Shown: piece after piece, positions 26,564-36,007 of the stretch
Position numbering within the stretch: the stretch's first letter is position 1
How the letters are laid out: every line of letters begins with the position of its first letter
DNA from: Rossellomorea vietnamensis
GTDB taxonomy: Bacteria > Bacillota > Bacilli > Bacillales > Bacillaceae_B
Reading direction: 5' to 3'
Length of the DNA stretch: 64,000 bases
Assembly: GCF_008180615.1 (NCBI RefSeq)
Contig: NZ_VTEH01000001.1
Span: 81,735-145,734 of the forward strand
Position numbers and translations under genes: made by a program
Notes under the pieces: generated by a model
Databases searched by the model: none
What the model was told of the DNA's origin: nothing
Seen by the model: the letters and a program-made list of their open reading frames with translations, nothing else

Positions 26564-27097
26564 TTACCTGGCGTGGTTCTCTATCCAGAATCTTTTAATT
26601 ACATTTCCATTTTGTTCTATATAATCTTCAGCTGGTTCTCCCCCATTTTTCAGGATAGTTCTTTCTGAACCGATATTTCCTTTATCACAAACAACAAGCA
26701 CCCTTGCAATTCCCAACTCTTTAGCTTTTTCCAGCGACAGTGACAATATTTTTGCTGCATACCCTTTCCTTCTTGCGGTCGGACGGATACCGTATCCTAT
26801 GTGGCCGCCTGTATTTAAAAGCTCTTCTGTTAAAGAGTGCCTGATATTGACCGCGCCGACAATCTTTTTATCCGGATCAATCAGCCAAAAGGTGGAGTCA
26901 GGGACCCATCCGTCCGGAAGATTCTCACCCTTAGCATTATTTTCTATAAAGTTCAGCATTGCTGAAAAGTCAGAGGGGTCTTTGCTAATGACCCACGGAA
27001 CCATATTTTCTCCGCTCTCTTTCCATTCGCGGTAAAATTCCAGGTATTGTTCTTGCAATTCAATAGTTGGTTTAATGAGTTCCGTGTTTTGCACCAT
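26564..27097 (-). CDS. GNAT-family N-acetyltransferase
   Basis: The 177-residue acetyltransferase has VGAVNIRHSLTEELLNTGGHIGYGIRPTARRKGYAAKILSLSLEKAKELG (about 80-130), where GYGIRPTARRKGYA is the acetyl-CoA loop, and VCDKGNIGSERTILKNGG. The start at 27097 is chosen for the GAGGG site 8 bases upstream; the frame extends 10 codons further. Substrate unknown. Confidence 0.88.
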   Translation of the reverse strand: MVQNTELIKPTIELQEQYLEFYREWKESGENMVPWVISKDPSDFSAMLNFIENNAKGENLPDGWVPDSTFWLIDPDKKIVGAVNIRHSLTEELLNTGGHIGYGIRPTARRKGYAAKILSLSLEKAKELGIARVLVVCDKGNIGSERTILKNGGEPAEDYIEQNGNVIKRFWIENHAR

Positions 27098-27254
27098 AAT
27101 ATATCCCTCTCTCCTGATAAATTCCAACTATAATAACACAAGAAACTCCTATTTTATATAGGTTTTTATGATGTTTTCAGATTAATTTACGCTATGAGGG
27201 TAGAAGACAGGAAATGAAAGCCGGTAAGGATAAATACCATCTAATATAATGATA

Positions 27255-27689
27255 TTATGAGTAGGCTATCCAAAATGCAGCACTCCAGCTTCCTATGAGA
27301 AAGATCAAACTGGATAAAAAATATAAACTCATTTCTGATGAACTTGCAGCCTCATACTGATGCTTATAAGAATTATTGGTAATAAACTTGGCTACCGTTC
27401 CTTGGGAATTGATACTTGCCTTATTTGTTATATTAGTTATCCATCCCAGGCCAAAGAAACATAAACTAGAAACAAAAACAGTATCGATAAAACTCCAGCT
27501 GCCTAATTCACTGATTACATATGTTCCTATACCCATCAGTAAAAGAAGGGTTAAAATGATCATGATCTTCATTAATTTTGGATTAACCCTTTTCTCCAAA
27601 AACTTACTTATGTAGTCAATTGCAAATGAAGCTAATGTCAAGATGATTAAAAGAATAATCGTAAAAACAACATTCCAAAAAAAATACAT
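27255..27689 (-). CDS. Integral membrane protein, unrecognised
   Basis: The 144-residue protein has about four transmembrane helices (about 4-24, 37-57, 63-83, 119-140), with a loop SQGTVAKFITNNSYKHQYEAASSSEM before the last. The start at 27689 follows AGGAGGCGG by 5-6 bases; the longer frame to 27746 lacks such a site. The family is not recognised. Confidence 0.7.
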   Translation of the reverse strand: MYFFWNVVFTIILLIILTLASFAIDYISKFLEKRVNPKLMKIMIILTLLLLMGIGTYVISELGSWSFIDTVFVSSLCFFGLGWITNITNKASINSQGTVAKFITNNSYKHQYEAASSSEMSLYFLSSLIFLIGSWSAAFWIAYS

Positions 27690-27995
27690 TCTTCCGCCTC
27701 CTATTGTTTTATAAGTTTCTACGTATTCATTTGGAAAAAGTTTCAATTCATCAAAATTTCGTTTACTAGCTTCAGGTAAGTTTTAATATTTACAGAGTCG
27801 TTAACCTGCTTTTTTTGCAAGTGAATTTCAATAAGTTTCGCTGCAAGTCAAGGTCTGCAGTGCAAACGGCCTTCCTCCCTGCGGTGAATAAAAAAACGAA
27901 ATCACATAAGATTTCGCCCATTCCTACTTACTGTTTCAGCACTCTTCTTCTTTATGACAGACATTTACGAAAGGATGAGGATCAATTTAAAAGCA

Positions 27996-28166
27996 GGCTG
28001 TTTTAGCATATATTGTTGCTTTCGGATTTCCCCGGATACTAAGAATTTTAACTATAAACGGGAAAGAATCACTCTTTTCTTTTCAGTTTTGCCAGATTTC
28101 ATCTTCGTAATAGGGTTATTTCTCTAAAATTAGTATAGAATAGCAGCAAAGTTTGCGAAAAGAGCT
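27996..28166. mobile_element. Miniature inverted-repeat element, diverged copy
   Basis: It opens GGCTGTTTTAGCATATATTG and ends GCAGCAAAGTTTGCGAAAAG-AGC, whose complement restores the family end GCTCTTTTCGCAAACTTTGC. The interior matches the 52-kb copy (TTGCTTTCGG, CCGGATACTAAGA, TCTTTTCTTTTC). No clear target duplication remains. The rest of 27690-28180 shows no gene. Confidence 0.65.
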
Positions 28167-28180
28167 TTTTGAAAGAACCT

Positions 28181-28825
28181 CTACTGCAATTTCTTAATCT
28201 CTAGAGAAATAATATCTCCTTTTTCTCCATAAGCAAGAATTCTTAAAAATTCTCCCCATACTCTGTTTCGCCCAGTTTCTGATTCATTCCAGGTCTCTCT
28301 TGCCACTTTTTCGCCCTCATATTCCGCATCAAAAGAATAAGGAATATATTCCAGGCTCTCTCCAAGATGTTTTCTAAGTGTTCTCTCCTGCCGACCGGCA
28401 GCATGGCTTTTACAAATATACAATAGAGACTGAATGCCTGAAAAATCAAAAACTTCTTTCGCGTAGAGAACGTTTTCTAAAGAGTTGGACGATCTGTTTT
28501 CAAATACGATTTTATTTACGGGAATGCCTTCCTCTATAAGATGGGCACAGATAAGATCCGCTTCTTTGGCTGTCCTGTCCTCCCACTGTGGGTGAGGAAC
28601 ACCAGTGATGCTTATTCCTCCCGTCACGATGACTCTGTCACACAACCCTCTATGATAGGCTTCAACTGCCTTTTTCCAGTGACCCGGATGAGTTCCGCTA
28701 AATACAAATAAGGCATCACATTTCTTCGGTTCAATTCTTTCTCCAAAAACGATGGTGGTAAGATCTTTAACCCTGCGCTCTGTAAATTCAGGTGAAATTG
28801 GCTCTTTAGATATCAACGGTTTCAC
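28181..28825 (-). CDS. YdcF/DUF218-family protein
   Basis: The 214-residue protein has the DUF218 pattern: CDALFVFSGTHPGHWKKAVEAYHRGLCDRVIVTGG (about 37-71), then TAKEADLICAHLIEEGIPVNKIVFENRSSNSLENVLYAKEVF and the CKSHAAGRQERTLRKH block. DUF218 proteins include ElyC/SanA-type envelope factors, but this one lacks a transmembrane anchor and is cytosolic. Function unknown. It overlaps the upstream NIPSNAP-like gene by 20 bases. Confidence 0.82.
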   Translation of the reverse strand: MKPLISKEPISPEFTERRVKDLTTIVFGERIEPKKCDALFVFSGTHPGHWKKAVEAYHRGLCDRVIVTGGISITGVPHPQWEDRTAKEADLICAHLIEEGIPVNKIVFENRSSNSLENVLYAKEVFDFSGIQSLLYICKSHAAGRQERTLRKHLGESLEYIPYSFDAEYEGEKVARETWNESETGRNRVWGEFLRILAYGEKGDIISLEIKKLQ

Positions 28826-29153
28826 TGCTATCCCTCTCCTTTTCTTTGTAATCTCCCGTCATCTCCCAAAACTCCTGGCTCGAAGATATAAATAGTTCTG
28901 GAAGCTCTTTCTTACGTTTTTTTGCCTCTTCATGCATTTTTGTCTGCCGTATTTTTCTTTCAATTTCTTCATAATGATCTAAATTCTCATATGCCCAGAT
29001 CGCTGTGACTTTGTTTTTGTAAGAATTCACCCACCGGCCTATAAGATGAGAACCATGATTAATCTGGTTAGGAAACAAATACTGTAAAAAAAATTCATTG
29101 AATAACTCGAGGTTCTCTTCAGAAACTTTGTACGTTTTCACTCTATAAATCAC
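28806..29153 (-). CDS. NIPSNAP-family small protein
   Basis: The 115-residue protein MIYRVKTYKVSEENLELFNEFFLQYLFPNQINHGSHLIGRWV...AIWAYENLDHYEEIERKIR has the ferredoxin-like NIPSNAP/dabb layout. Its biochemical role is unknown. It overlaps the YdcF-like gene, indicating co-translation. Confidence 0.8.
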   Translation of the reverse strand: MIYRVKTYKVSEENLELFNEFFLQYLFPNQINHGSHLIGRWVNSYKNKVTAIWAYENLDHYEEIERKIRQTKMHEEAKKRKKELPELFISSSQEFWEMTGDYKEKERDSSETVDI

Positions 29154-29300
29154 AACAACCCCTCCTTTATTCCATTTTATGCCTTTTATTTCGCGTTTTC
29201 AATATAAATTTAATCTTTAATATAAAAATTATGAAATAAAATGAACAAAACAGCAAAAAAGCTATCCTTTAGCAACTATTTATGACAATCTATAATCAGC

Positions 29301-29331
29301 AAAAAAAAGCAAGTGCCTCAGCACTCGCTTT
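29301..29331 (-). terminator. Terminator of the yrrT-luxS-mccAB operon
   Basis: On the minus strand AAAGCGAGTGC pairs with GCACTTGCTTT around a short loop and is followed by a run of T. Confidence 0.85.
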
Positions 29332-29337
29332 ACATCA

Positions 29338-30474
29338 TTATTCATCCAAAGCACTTTCTACATCTTCAATAAGATCTTCTACATCTTCCAGGCCAATCGA
29401 CACACGAACAAGACCATCAGTTATTCCTAATTCCGCTCTTCTTTCAACAGGTATTGAGGCATGTGTCATTTTCGCAGGAACGGAGATCAAGCTCTCCACA
29501 GCACCAAGACTTTCCGCTAGCGTAAAGTACTTGACATTGGTTAACAATTTTTCAGCATTTTCTTCATTTCCCACATCAAACGAAATCATTCCGCCGGCAC
29601 CACGCGCTTGTTTTCCGTGTACATCACTGCCTTTATGGGAATCAAGCCCTGGGTAGTAAATTGAGCTCACCTTGGGATGCTTTTGAAGAAACTCCACAAA
29701 ACGTTTAGTATTTTCTTCGATCTCTTCCATTCTGATACCGAGTGTTTTGATACCTCTCATCAGTAACCAGGAATCCTGCGGCCCCAAAATGGCACCCGCA
29801 GAGTTTTGAACAAAGTGCATGTCTTCTGCAAGTTTTTCTGAATCAACGACAATCAATCCTGCTACAACATCGCTGTGGCCCCCAAGATATTTAGTTGCAC
29901 TGTGCAGGACAATGTTAGCTCCCTGTTCAATCGGGTTCTGCCAATATGGTGTGCTGAAGGTATTATCAACGATGAATAATAAATCGTTCTCTTTTGTAAT
30001 TTTAGAAACTGCTTGCAGGTCAGTAATCTTTAGCAGCGGGTTTGTTGGTGTTTCAACATAAACTGCCTTCGTGTTTTCCTGTATAGCTTCTTTTATCTTT
30101 TCCGTATCGGATGTATCAATGAAGGAAACGGAAATTTCGAAGCGATTCAGCACTTTGGAAAGCAGACGGTATGTACCGCCGTAAACATCATCCGTAAAGA
30201 TGATATGATCTCCTGATTTAAACAGCATCATCAAGGATGATATGGCTGCCATTCCAGAACCAAAAGCAAATCCTGAGTGTCCGCCCTCAATATCAGCGAT
30301 CAATGTTTCAAGTGCATGTCTGGTTGGGTTTCCTGTACGGGAATATTCAAAACCACGATGCTGCCCCACTCCATCTTGCTTGTATGTGCTGACTTGATAA
30401 ATCGGAACGGATACCGCACCTGTCTGCTCGTCTCCGGTTATACCGCCATGAATTAATTTTGTTTTTCTTCTCAT
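29338..30474 (-). CDS. mccB: Cystathionine gamma-lyase / homocysteine gamma-lyase
   Basis: The 378-residue PLP enzyme of the Cys/Met-metabolism family cleaves cystathionine to cysteine and can desulfurate homocysteine. Seen: GFAFGSGMAAISSLMMLFKSGDHIIFTDDVYGGTYRL, VDNTFSTPYWQNP and the PLP lysine in HSATKYLGGHSDVVAG (about 195). It directly follows mccA. The start at 30474 follows a GAGGAG site and lies 4 bases after the mccA stop codon. Paired with mccA it runs reverse transsulfuration. Confidence 0.93.
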   Translation of the reverse strand: MRRKTKLIHGGITGDEQTGAVSVPIYQVSTYKQDGVGQHRGFEYSRTGNPTRHALETLIADIEGGHSGFAFGSGMAAISSLMMLFKSGDHIIFTDDVYGGTYRLLSKVLNRFEISVSFIDTSDTEKIKEAIQENTKAVYVETPTNPLLKITDLQAVSKITKENDLLFIVDNTFSTPYWQNPIEQGANIVLHSATKYLGGHSDVVAGLIVVDSEKLAEDMHFVQNSAGAILGPQDSWLLMRGIKTLGIRMEEIEENTKRFVEFLQKHPKVSSIYYPGLDSHKGSDVHGKQARGAGGMISFDVGNEENAEKLLTNVKYFTLAESLGAVESLISVPAKMTHASIPVERRAELGITDGLVRVSIGLEDVEDLIEDVESALDE

Positions 30475-30478
30475 GATT

Positions 30479-31396
30479 TCACTCCTCATAGATTCCTTGA
30501 CTTAGATATCGTTCGCTGCTGTCAGGGAAAATCGTCACAATGTTTGTTCCCTTTGCAGCCTTTTCTGCTTCTTTAAGAGCCGCTGTAAATGCAGCTCCTG
30601 ATGAGCTGGCAACCAGCAAGCCCTCTTTAAGTGCCAGCTCTTTCACTGCTTTAAAGGCTTCCTTGTCGGATATGGTATATATCTCATCAAAGTAGTCAGT
30701 ATCCATATAGGAAGGAAGAAATTCCATACCTATCCCCTCTGTCTTATGAGGACCGGATTCTCCACCATTTAAGATGGACCCTTCCGGTTCAACAATGACA
30801 GTTTTAACAGCTGAATTTTTTTCCTTGAGATACCTGGCCGTCCCCATAAAGGTTCCTCCCGTTCCTCCCCCAGCGATAAATATATCAATCTTTCCATCTA
30901 ACCCATCGTGTAATTCCGGCCCCAAAGTTTCATAATAAGTCTCAGGGTTAGATGGGTTGTCGAATTGCTGGGGACAATAAGAGCCTTCTATTTCGCGGCT
31001 AAGTTCTTTCGCTTTCTGAATGGCGCCTTTCATCCCAAGTTCGGTGGGAGTATTGACCACTTCAGCACCTAAAGCACGCATAAGCGTCTGTTTTTCAACA
31101 CTGAATTTTTCAGGTGTCACAAACATTACCTTATAGCCTTTCCCTACAGCTGCAAGGGCAATTCCAATCCCGGTATTACCGGCAGTGGGTTCGATGATTG
31201 TACCTCCGGGCTTAAGCGCTCCGGTACGCTCAGCATCTTCCAGCAGCTTAACTCCCAGGCGGTCTTTGATGCTTCCACCTGGATTGAAGTATTCAAGCTT
31301 GGCAAACAATCGAACTCCTTCAGGAAGCCCCATATTGGTCAGCTCCACCAATGGTGTATTTCCAATCAGTTCTTGTACACTATTTACATATTTCAA
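30479..31396 (-). CDS. mccA: Cystathionine beta-synthase (O-acetylserine-dependent)
   Basis: The 305-residue PLP enzyme is of the cysteine synthase fold with SIKDRLG (PLP lysine about 42) and PTAGNTGIGIALAAVGKGYKVMFVTPEKFSVEKQ. The PTAGNTGIG and EKFS variants distinguish MccA from CysK. It condenses homocysteine with O-acetylserine to cystathionine. It lies 15 bases downstream of luxS. Confidence 0.92.
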   Translation of the reverse strand: MKYVNSVQELIGNTPLVELTNMGLPEGVRLFAKLEYFNPGGSIKDRLGVKLLEDAERTGALKPGGTIIEPTAGNTGIGIALAAVGKGYKVMFVTPEKFSVEKQTLMRALGAEVVNTPTELGMKGAIQKAKELSREIEGSYCPQQFDNPSNPETYYETLGPELHDGLDGKIDIFIAGGGTGGTFMGTARYLKEKNSAVKTVIVEPEGSILNGGESGPHKTEGIGMEFLPSYMDTDYFDEIYTISDKEAFKAVKELALKEGLLVASSSGAAFTAALKEAEKAAKGTNIVTIFPDSSERYLSQGIYEE

Positions 31397-31411
31397 GAAT
31401 ACCGCCCCTTA

Positions 31412-31873
31412 TTAAGCAAATACTTCTGTCCATTCATCTCTTTTTGAAAGCATATCTTCCGCTAGTTCTTTAGCACCTTCAAGGCTGTGGCTTGCCGCAA
31501 ATCCGCATTGAACTTCATTACAGGCAGGAACTTCTGTTGCTTCAAGGACATCTTTCAAAGTATTTTCAATAACTTCCAGAACCGTATCATAGCTGTCATC
31601 ATTCAGAACCGTAATGTAGAAACCTGTCTGGCAACCCATAGGACCAATATCGACGATTCGATCATGATGATTGCGGCTGAATTCAGCCATCATATGTTCA
31701 AGTGAATGCAAAGCAGGCATATTCATGTATTCTTTATTAGGTTGCTTGATCCGGAAATCATATTTGTATATTCTGTCTCCGCTTTGACCTTCTGTTGTCC
31801 CTACCAATCTCACATAAGGAGCTTTTACTTTTGTATGATCTAAATTAAAACTTTCGACATTCATTTTAGGCAT
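31412..31873 (-). CDS. luxS: S-ribosylhomocysteine lyase LuxS
   Basis: The 153-residue metalloenzyme cleaves S-ribosylhomocysteine to homocysteine and the AI-2 precursor. The metal ligands are in HSLEH (about 53-57) and C (about 125); the catalytic Cys is in MGCQTGFYI (about 83). The start [16 protein letters not shown] at 31873 agrees with the family; a longer frame exists upstream. Its place between yrrT and mccA suggests it supplies homocysteine for cysteine synthesis here. Confidence 0.95.
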   Translation of the reverse strand: MPKMNVESFNLDHTKVKAPYVRLVGTTEGQSGDRIYKYDFRIKQPNKEYMNMPALHSLEHMMAEFSRNHHDRIVDIGPMGCQTGFYITVLNDDSYDTVLEVIENTLKDVLEATEVPACNEVQCGFAASHSLEGAKELAEDMLSKRDEWTEVFA

Positions 31874-32063
31874 ATCCCATCTCTCGCTTTCCAAAAAATT
31901 AGTTTTCAAAATCCTGTTGAGGCTGCTTACTGTAATATGGCCATTTTCCTTTAAGACCTAATAAAGTCTCGGACTCCCTCAGATAATCAGATACCGGAAG
32001 CAGACAGTCTGCCAGAAAGTCAGCCCCCGATGATCTGCTTCTTCTGTATATGATTGGCTTTGC
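31874..32063. other. Gap inside the yrrT-luxS operon
   Basis: About 190 bases with no ORF. It contains GAAGCAGA and TCTGCTTC in inverted orientation across about 28 bases. In Bacillus subtilis mtnN sits at this position; no mtnN remnant is visible. Confidence 0.4.
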
Positions 32064-32708
32064 CTACTTCTTTGTTGCTGTCATAACCCAAACATACTTA
32101 TTTTTCTGAATAAATTCAACTGTAAACCCATGCTTTTCACACATTGCTGTTAAATTTTCCAAATAGGAATAATGCTCACTGTTCAGGTCGTCTACCAGAT
32201 TATTATAGTAAGAGGCTATCGCGTGTTCCATGATCGCTCTTTTGGCCGATTTATCTTTAAAAACAGTATCAGCAAAAACTATAACACCTTGATTAGGAAG
32301 TATTCTGCTGTACTTTTCGATCGCTCTGTCTTTATCAGCGTCAGTCAAATGGTGAAAAGCATAAGAGCTTACAATGGAAGTGATTTGTACTTCCGGAAGC
32401 TGAAAATCAAGAAAATCACCATCTTTTATCTTCGCTTCCGGCACTTTGAGCTGGCCAATCTTTAACATTTCTTGGGAAGGCTCAATTCCGTAAACATTGT
32501 ACCCTTTATTGACCAGCTTTCTTGTCAGATTACCGGTCCCCACGCCAAATTCAAGTATATTCGGGCCTTTAGAATTTCTGACCACCGACTGCAATATTTC
32601 TTCATAGTTCTCAAAAACTTCTCTATATTCGATGTCTCCATCTTCAGAAACGGTCTGATCATATGATTGGGCCCAATTATTGAACAAATCAACAAATTCG
32701 CGACTCAT
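32064..32708 (-). CDS. yrrT: YrrT-like SAM-dependent methyltransferase
   Basis: The 214-residue class I methyltransferase has ILEFGVGTGNLTRKLVNKGYNVYGIEPSQEML (SAM-binding motif I, about 50-81) and SSYAFHHLTDADK. It matches YrrT closely from the start (MSREFVDLFNNWAQSYDQTV) to the end (VEFIQKNKYVWVMTATKK). Its methyl acceptor is unknown. In Bacillus subtilis yrrT begins the CymR-controlled methionine-to-cysteine operon, and the gene order here agrees. Confidence 0.9.
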   Translation of the reverse strand: MSREFVDLFNNWAQSYDQTVSEDGDIEYREVFENYEEILQSVVRNSKGPNILEFGVGTGNLTRKLVNKGYNVYGIEPSQEMLKIGQLKVPEAKIKDGDFLDFQLPEVQITSIVSSYAFHHLTDADKDRAIEKYSRILPNQGVIVFADTVFKDKSAKRAIMEHAIASYYNNLVDDLNSEHYSYLENLTAMCEKHGFTVEFIQKNKYVWVMTATKK

Positions 32709-32947
32709 TTTTTATCACCCTTTTGTTTTCTAACAAACCCGATAAGAATACTCAGGTATGCTGTTTGATTTTATGATATCACAACAACTTTATAAAATAA
32801 ATCCGCAGATGCCTATTTTCAGAAAATATTCAGCTTGAAGAATGAACTTACTATGAATAAAATAGGCAATTCCTTGAAAGTATAATTAGGAAACAGCTCT
32901 GGTGAATATGTAAATGTTTCATTCACTTAAGGAGGTATCCAAAAGTC

Positions 32948-33790
32948 TTGAAACGAATCAATAAAAATTCAGTTCCTTTTATTCTGCTTTCCTTTATACA
33001 TATTGCCCTTTTCATTTTCACTCTGCATAAAAAACGTGATAGAAAGACAATCACTCTTTTGCTATCTAATGTCGCGTTTGCTTATATATTTGAATACATT
33101 GTATTCAATGTGCTTCAGTCTTACCGTTACAACCCCAAAATCCTGAAGAAGCGACAGCTCGATAATGCCTTGGGAGCATTGCTTTCACAAGCGATTTACA
33201 TTCCCATAACAGGGACAGCCCTTTCCGTTTTCCGGCTGGGATGGCCGGCAAAGTTCTTAGCCATTATTTATTTTCATTTAATTGAACTGTACTTTCTTAA
33301 GATCAATAATTACCGGCTTCACTGGTGGAAACCACTATACACATCTCTCTTGCTGCCTGTCTTTTTTGCTTGGAGTGACTATTGGAACAGAAATCTCCAT
33401 CAGAAGAACAAATTGTTTCTTTGGTTTTCAACATATTTATCATTAGGAGTTATCACAAAAACCCTTTTGTTTGTTCTGGATATTTTTAAAAAACGAAAAA
33501 TTGGAGTAGGGATGGTTCATACTTGGAGAGAGCATTTTTTGATTTCCCCACTCTATATGTTTATCTGCTCAGGTGTGGCTCTTCTGCCTGCGGTCAAAAA
33601 CCGGACTTCCAGCAAAGCAGCCTCCATGATAATCATGACCTTCATTAACCTTCTGCTTTTACGAATGAAGATCATAAACAGCAGAACAACTTTGATATGG
33701 ACCACGGTTCAAAACTTATTTATGGTTTTTTTATCTCCAAGAATAAAGTCCTTTATATTTTCCACACCAAAAGAAGACAGACACAACTAA
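32948..33790 (+). CDS. Polytopic membrane protein, unrecognised
   Basis: The 280-residue protein has about seven to eight hydrophobic helices and many basic loops. The start is TTG, strongly supported by AAGGAGGT 11 bases upstream. Sequence blocks (FRLGWPAKFLAIIYFHLIELYFLKINNYRLHWWKP; VGMVHTWREHFLISPLY) resemble uncharacterised Bacillaceae membrane proteins in the same size class as CBO0543-type proteins, but I cannot place it. It is monocistronic. Confidence 0.75.
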   Translation: MKRINKNSVPFILLSFIHIALFIFTLHKKRDRKTITLLLSNVAFAYIFEYIVFNVLQSYRYNPKILKKRQLDNALGALLSQAIYIPITGTALSVFRLGWPAKFLAIIYFHLIELYFLKINNYRLHWWKPLYTSLLLPVFFAWSDYWNRNLHQKNKLFLWFSTYLSLGVITKTLLFVLDIFKKRKIGVGMVHTWREHFLISPLYMFICSGVALLPAVKNRTSSKAASMIIMTFINLLLLRMKIINSRTTLIWTTVQNLFMVFLSPRIKSFIFSTPKEDRHN

Positions 33791-33814
33791 AGGAGTGTAT
33801 CTGTCTTCTTTTCT
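33772..33814. terminator. Terminator between the membrane gene and glutamate dehydrogenase
   Basis: AGAAGACAGACAC pairs with GTGTATCTGTCTTCT (one mismatch) and is followed by TTTT on the plus strand. Confidence 0.85.
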
Positions 33815-35226
33815 CAGCATTCTATTGGCATCTTCCAATTCTTTATCCAGCCTCTTGCTTTCATGGCTTCAGCCAAGCGTCCGACTCCTACGAGATAAGC
33901 GGACTCTCTCATCGAAGCGTTCTTCTCTATCTTCATACGGTACACGCTGTCAAAAGCATTTTCCATTTTCTCTCTCAGTTTTTCGTTCACTTCCTCTTCT
34001 TTCCAGAAGTAGTGCATTGCGTTTTGAACCCATTCAAAGTAGGACACTGTTACCCCGCCTGCATTGCATAAAATATCCGGAATGACAAAAATGCCTTTCT
34101 GCTCCATAATATGATTTCCTTGCGGAGTAGTCGGCCCGTTAGCAGCTTCTGCTACTATACTCGCTTTAATAGAAGGTGCCGTCTTCTCCGTAATTTGATT
34201 TTCCAGAGCAGCCGGGACAAGGATATCACAGTCTGCCGCAAACAATTCTTCATTCGCAATATCCCTGCTTCCAGGAAAGCCTTTGACCGTTCCTTTTTCA
34301 TTAACATAGTCAATAAGGCTGATGATATCCAATCCATCAGGATTATAGGCGCCCCCTCCAGCATCAGTGATCGCGGCAACTTTTACACCCTGCTCATGAA
34401 GAAGCTTGGCGGTTATAGAACCAACATTCCCGAACCCTTGGATGACTGCTGACAATTTATCCAATTTCAGATTCAAACGCTTGGCCGCTTCCATAATGTT
34501 GATGACGACACCCCTTCCCGTTGCCTCAATACGGCCTTCAGATCCACCGATGATTACAGGCTTCCCTGTAATGAACCCGGAAACATCCTTGCCTCTCAGC
34601 CGATCAAATTCATCAAGCATCCACCCCATAATCTGTCCGTTTGTATTTACATCAGGTGCAGGGACATCCTTATCCGGTCCTATAATAGGTTCAAGCTCTC
34701 TGATATACCCCCTGCTCAATTCTTCAAGTTCTCTTTCAGATAGCTCTTTAGGATTAACAACGACACCGCCTTTCCCTCCTCCGAATGGAAGTCCGACGAG
34801 GGCGGATTTTATTGACATCCACATGGATAAAGCAACTACTTCATCCTCATTAACCTCTGGATGAAATCGTATTCCGCCTTTTGTCGGCCCAAGAATGTCA
34901 ATGTGCTGGGAGCGCATTCCCGTGTAATTTACATATTCTCCGTTATCTTTACGGACGGGTATGGATACCTTCATCACCCTCTTAGGTTTTTTTAAAATGT
35001 TGTATACTCCTTCAGGGAGGTCGAGCGATTGAGCTGCCCTTGCAATCAATTGCTGTGCAATCAAATAAGGGTTTGTGATTTCCTCCCCATTTTTTTGTTC
35101 CTTTACCGGCATTTCTGTCTTCACTTCAGCCGCAACTTCATTCTTCGCACCTATTTGAGGTTCTTTATTCGTCACTTTAGGTTTTTCATCCATCTTGATA
35201 TCTTTAGTTGGATCTGGTTTTCTCAT
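33814..35226 (-). CDS. NAD-type glutamate dehydrogenase with N-terminal extension
   Basis: The 470-residue Glu/Leu/Phe/Val dehydrogenase oxidises glutamate to 2-oxoglutarate and ammonia. Core motifs: GPTKGGIRFHP, GLPFGGGKGG (catalytic Lys region about 150), APDVNT, and dinucleotide-binding VIQGFGNVGS. Typical GudB/RocG are about 424-427 residues. Here about 48 extra residues, rich in Lys, Glu and Pro, precede NPYLIAQQLI. GGAGGGA 6 bases upstream confirms this start. I cannot tell gudB from rocG. Confidence 0.92.
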   Translation of the reverse strand: MRKPDPTKDIKMDEKPKVTNKEPQIGAKNEVAAEVKTEMPVKEQKNGEEITNPYLIAQQLIARAAQSLDLPEGVYNILKKPKRVMKVSIPVRKDNGEYVNYTGMRSQHIDILGPTKGGIRFHPEVNEDEVVALSMWMSIKSALVGLPFGGGKGGVVVNPKELSERELEELSRGYIRELEPIIGPDKDVPAPDVNTNGQIMGWMLDEFDRLRGKDVSGFITGKPVIIGGSEGRIEATGRGVVINIMEAAKRLNLKLDKLSAVIQGFGNVGSITAKLLHEQGVKVAAITDAGGGAYNPDGLDIISLIDYVNEKGTVKGFPGSRDIANEELFAADCDILVPAALENQITEKTAPSIKASIVAEAANGPTTPQGNHIMEQKGIFVIPDILCNAGGVTVSYFEWVQNAMHYFWKEEEVNEKLREKMENAFDSVYRMKIEKNASMRESAYLVGVGRLAEAMKARGWIKNWKMPIEC

Positions 35227-35494
35227 TGAATTCCCTCCATCAATTAGTAGTCCGTACAGCCATTTCTCTCATTTCTTCAAATACCCCCTCACTTTCTATG
35301 TAAACGTTTTATTCCCGTTTCCTTGTTAAGGTCCAATGCGTGAAACCTTAAGCGGCATGTGCTGTTCAAAGACACAAGCGAGAATTCAACAAGTAACTTA
35401 AATGAATATTTTGATAATTAAGTATTTATTATTTTGTCACTCCGTTATTATTAAGAGGAAACCGTGAATTTAATTTAATGAGGTGAGGATAGCA

Positions 35495-35788
35495 GTGAAA
35501 GTTATGCTTGAGTTAGTCAGGATTTTGTTTTTGTTTCTTTTTTTTGGCGGAATGCTTGGCGGGCTGATTAATTTGATATATAAAGTTCTGGGGGTTGTAA
35601 TAAATGAGGATGGTTCGGGTGGTTGGTTCCCAGCCTTTGCCATCCTGTTAATTCTATATGTACTCTATAAAAACTGGCTTCAATTTTCAAGCTTTGTGAA
35701 AGGAACAAAAAACAAGCTTTCTGCTAAAGTGTCACTTACACTGATTTCAAGTGCTTTGATGTTAATTATCATAGCCCCTTTTATTTGA
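35495..35788 (+). CDS. Small membrane protein
   Basis: The 97-residue protein has three transmembrane helices (about 4-32, 45-60, 75-95). The GTG at 35495 is preferred because GAGGTGAGGA lies 6 bases upstream; the frame opens 4 codons earlier. No family recognised. Confidence 0.65.
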   Translation: MKVMLELVRILFLFLFFGGMLGGLINLIYKVLGVVINEDGSGGWFPAFAILLILYVLYKNWLQFSSFVKGTKNKLSAKVSLTLISSALMLIIIAPFI

Positions 35789-35979
35789 TCCTTATCATTC
35801 AGCCTATTTCCAGCTAAAATTTCAAGTGTGTAATTCAGGCACAACATTGAAAACAGCGGTTCTTCTATTGGATAGGCAACTATATACGCCATTCCAACTA
35901 CCATACGAGGAGAATTTACTCAGCCGGGCAGGGAGACAGGCGAATTTTTTTAAAAATTTACCTTAAGTTTATTGGTGAC

Positions 35980-36007
35980 AAAAAAAGACTGCATAAATGC
36001 AGTCTTT
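35980..36007 (-). terminator. Terminator after gamma-glutamyltransferase
   Basis: AAAGACTGCA pairs with TGCAGTCTTT around 4 bases, with a T run on the minus strand. Confidence 0.85.

Noticed and set aside
31910..32063. SAM or T-box riboswitch within the yrrT-luxS gap
   Set aside because: No S-box core or T-box sequence (AGGGTGGTACCGCG-like) is present; only a simple inverted repeat.
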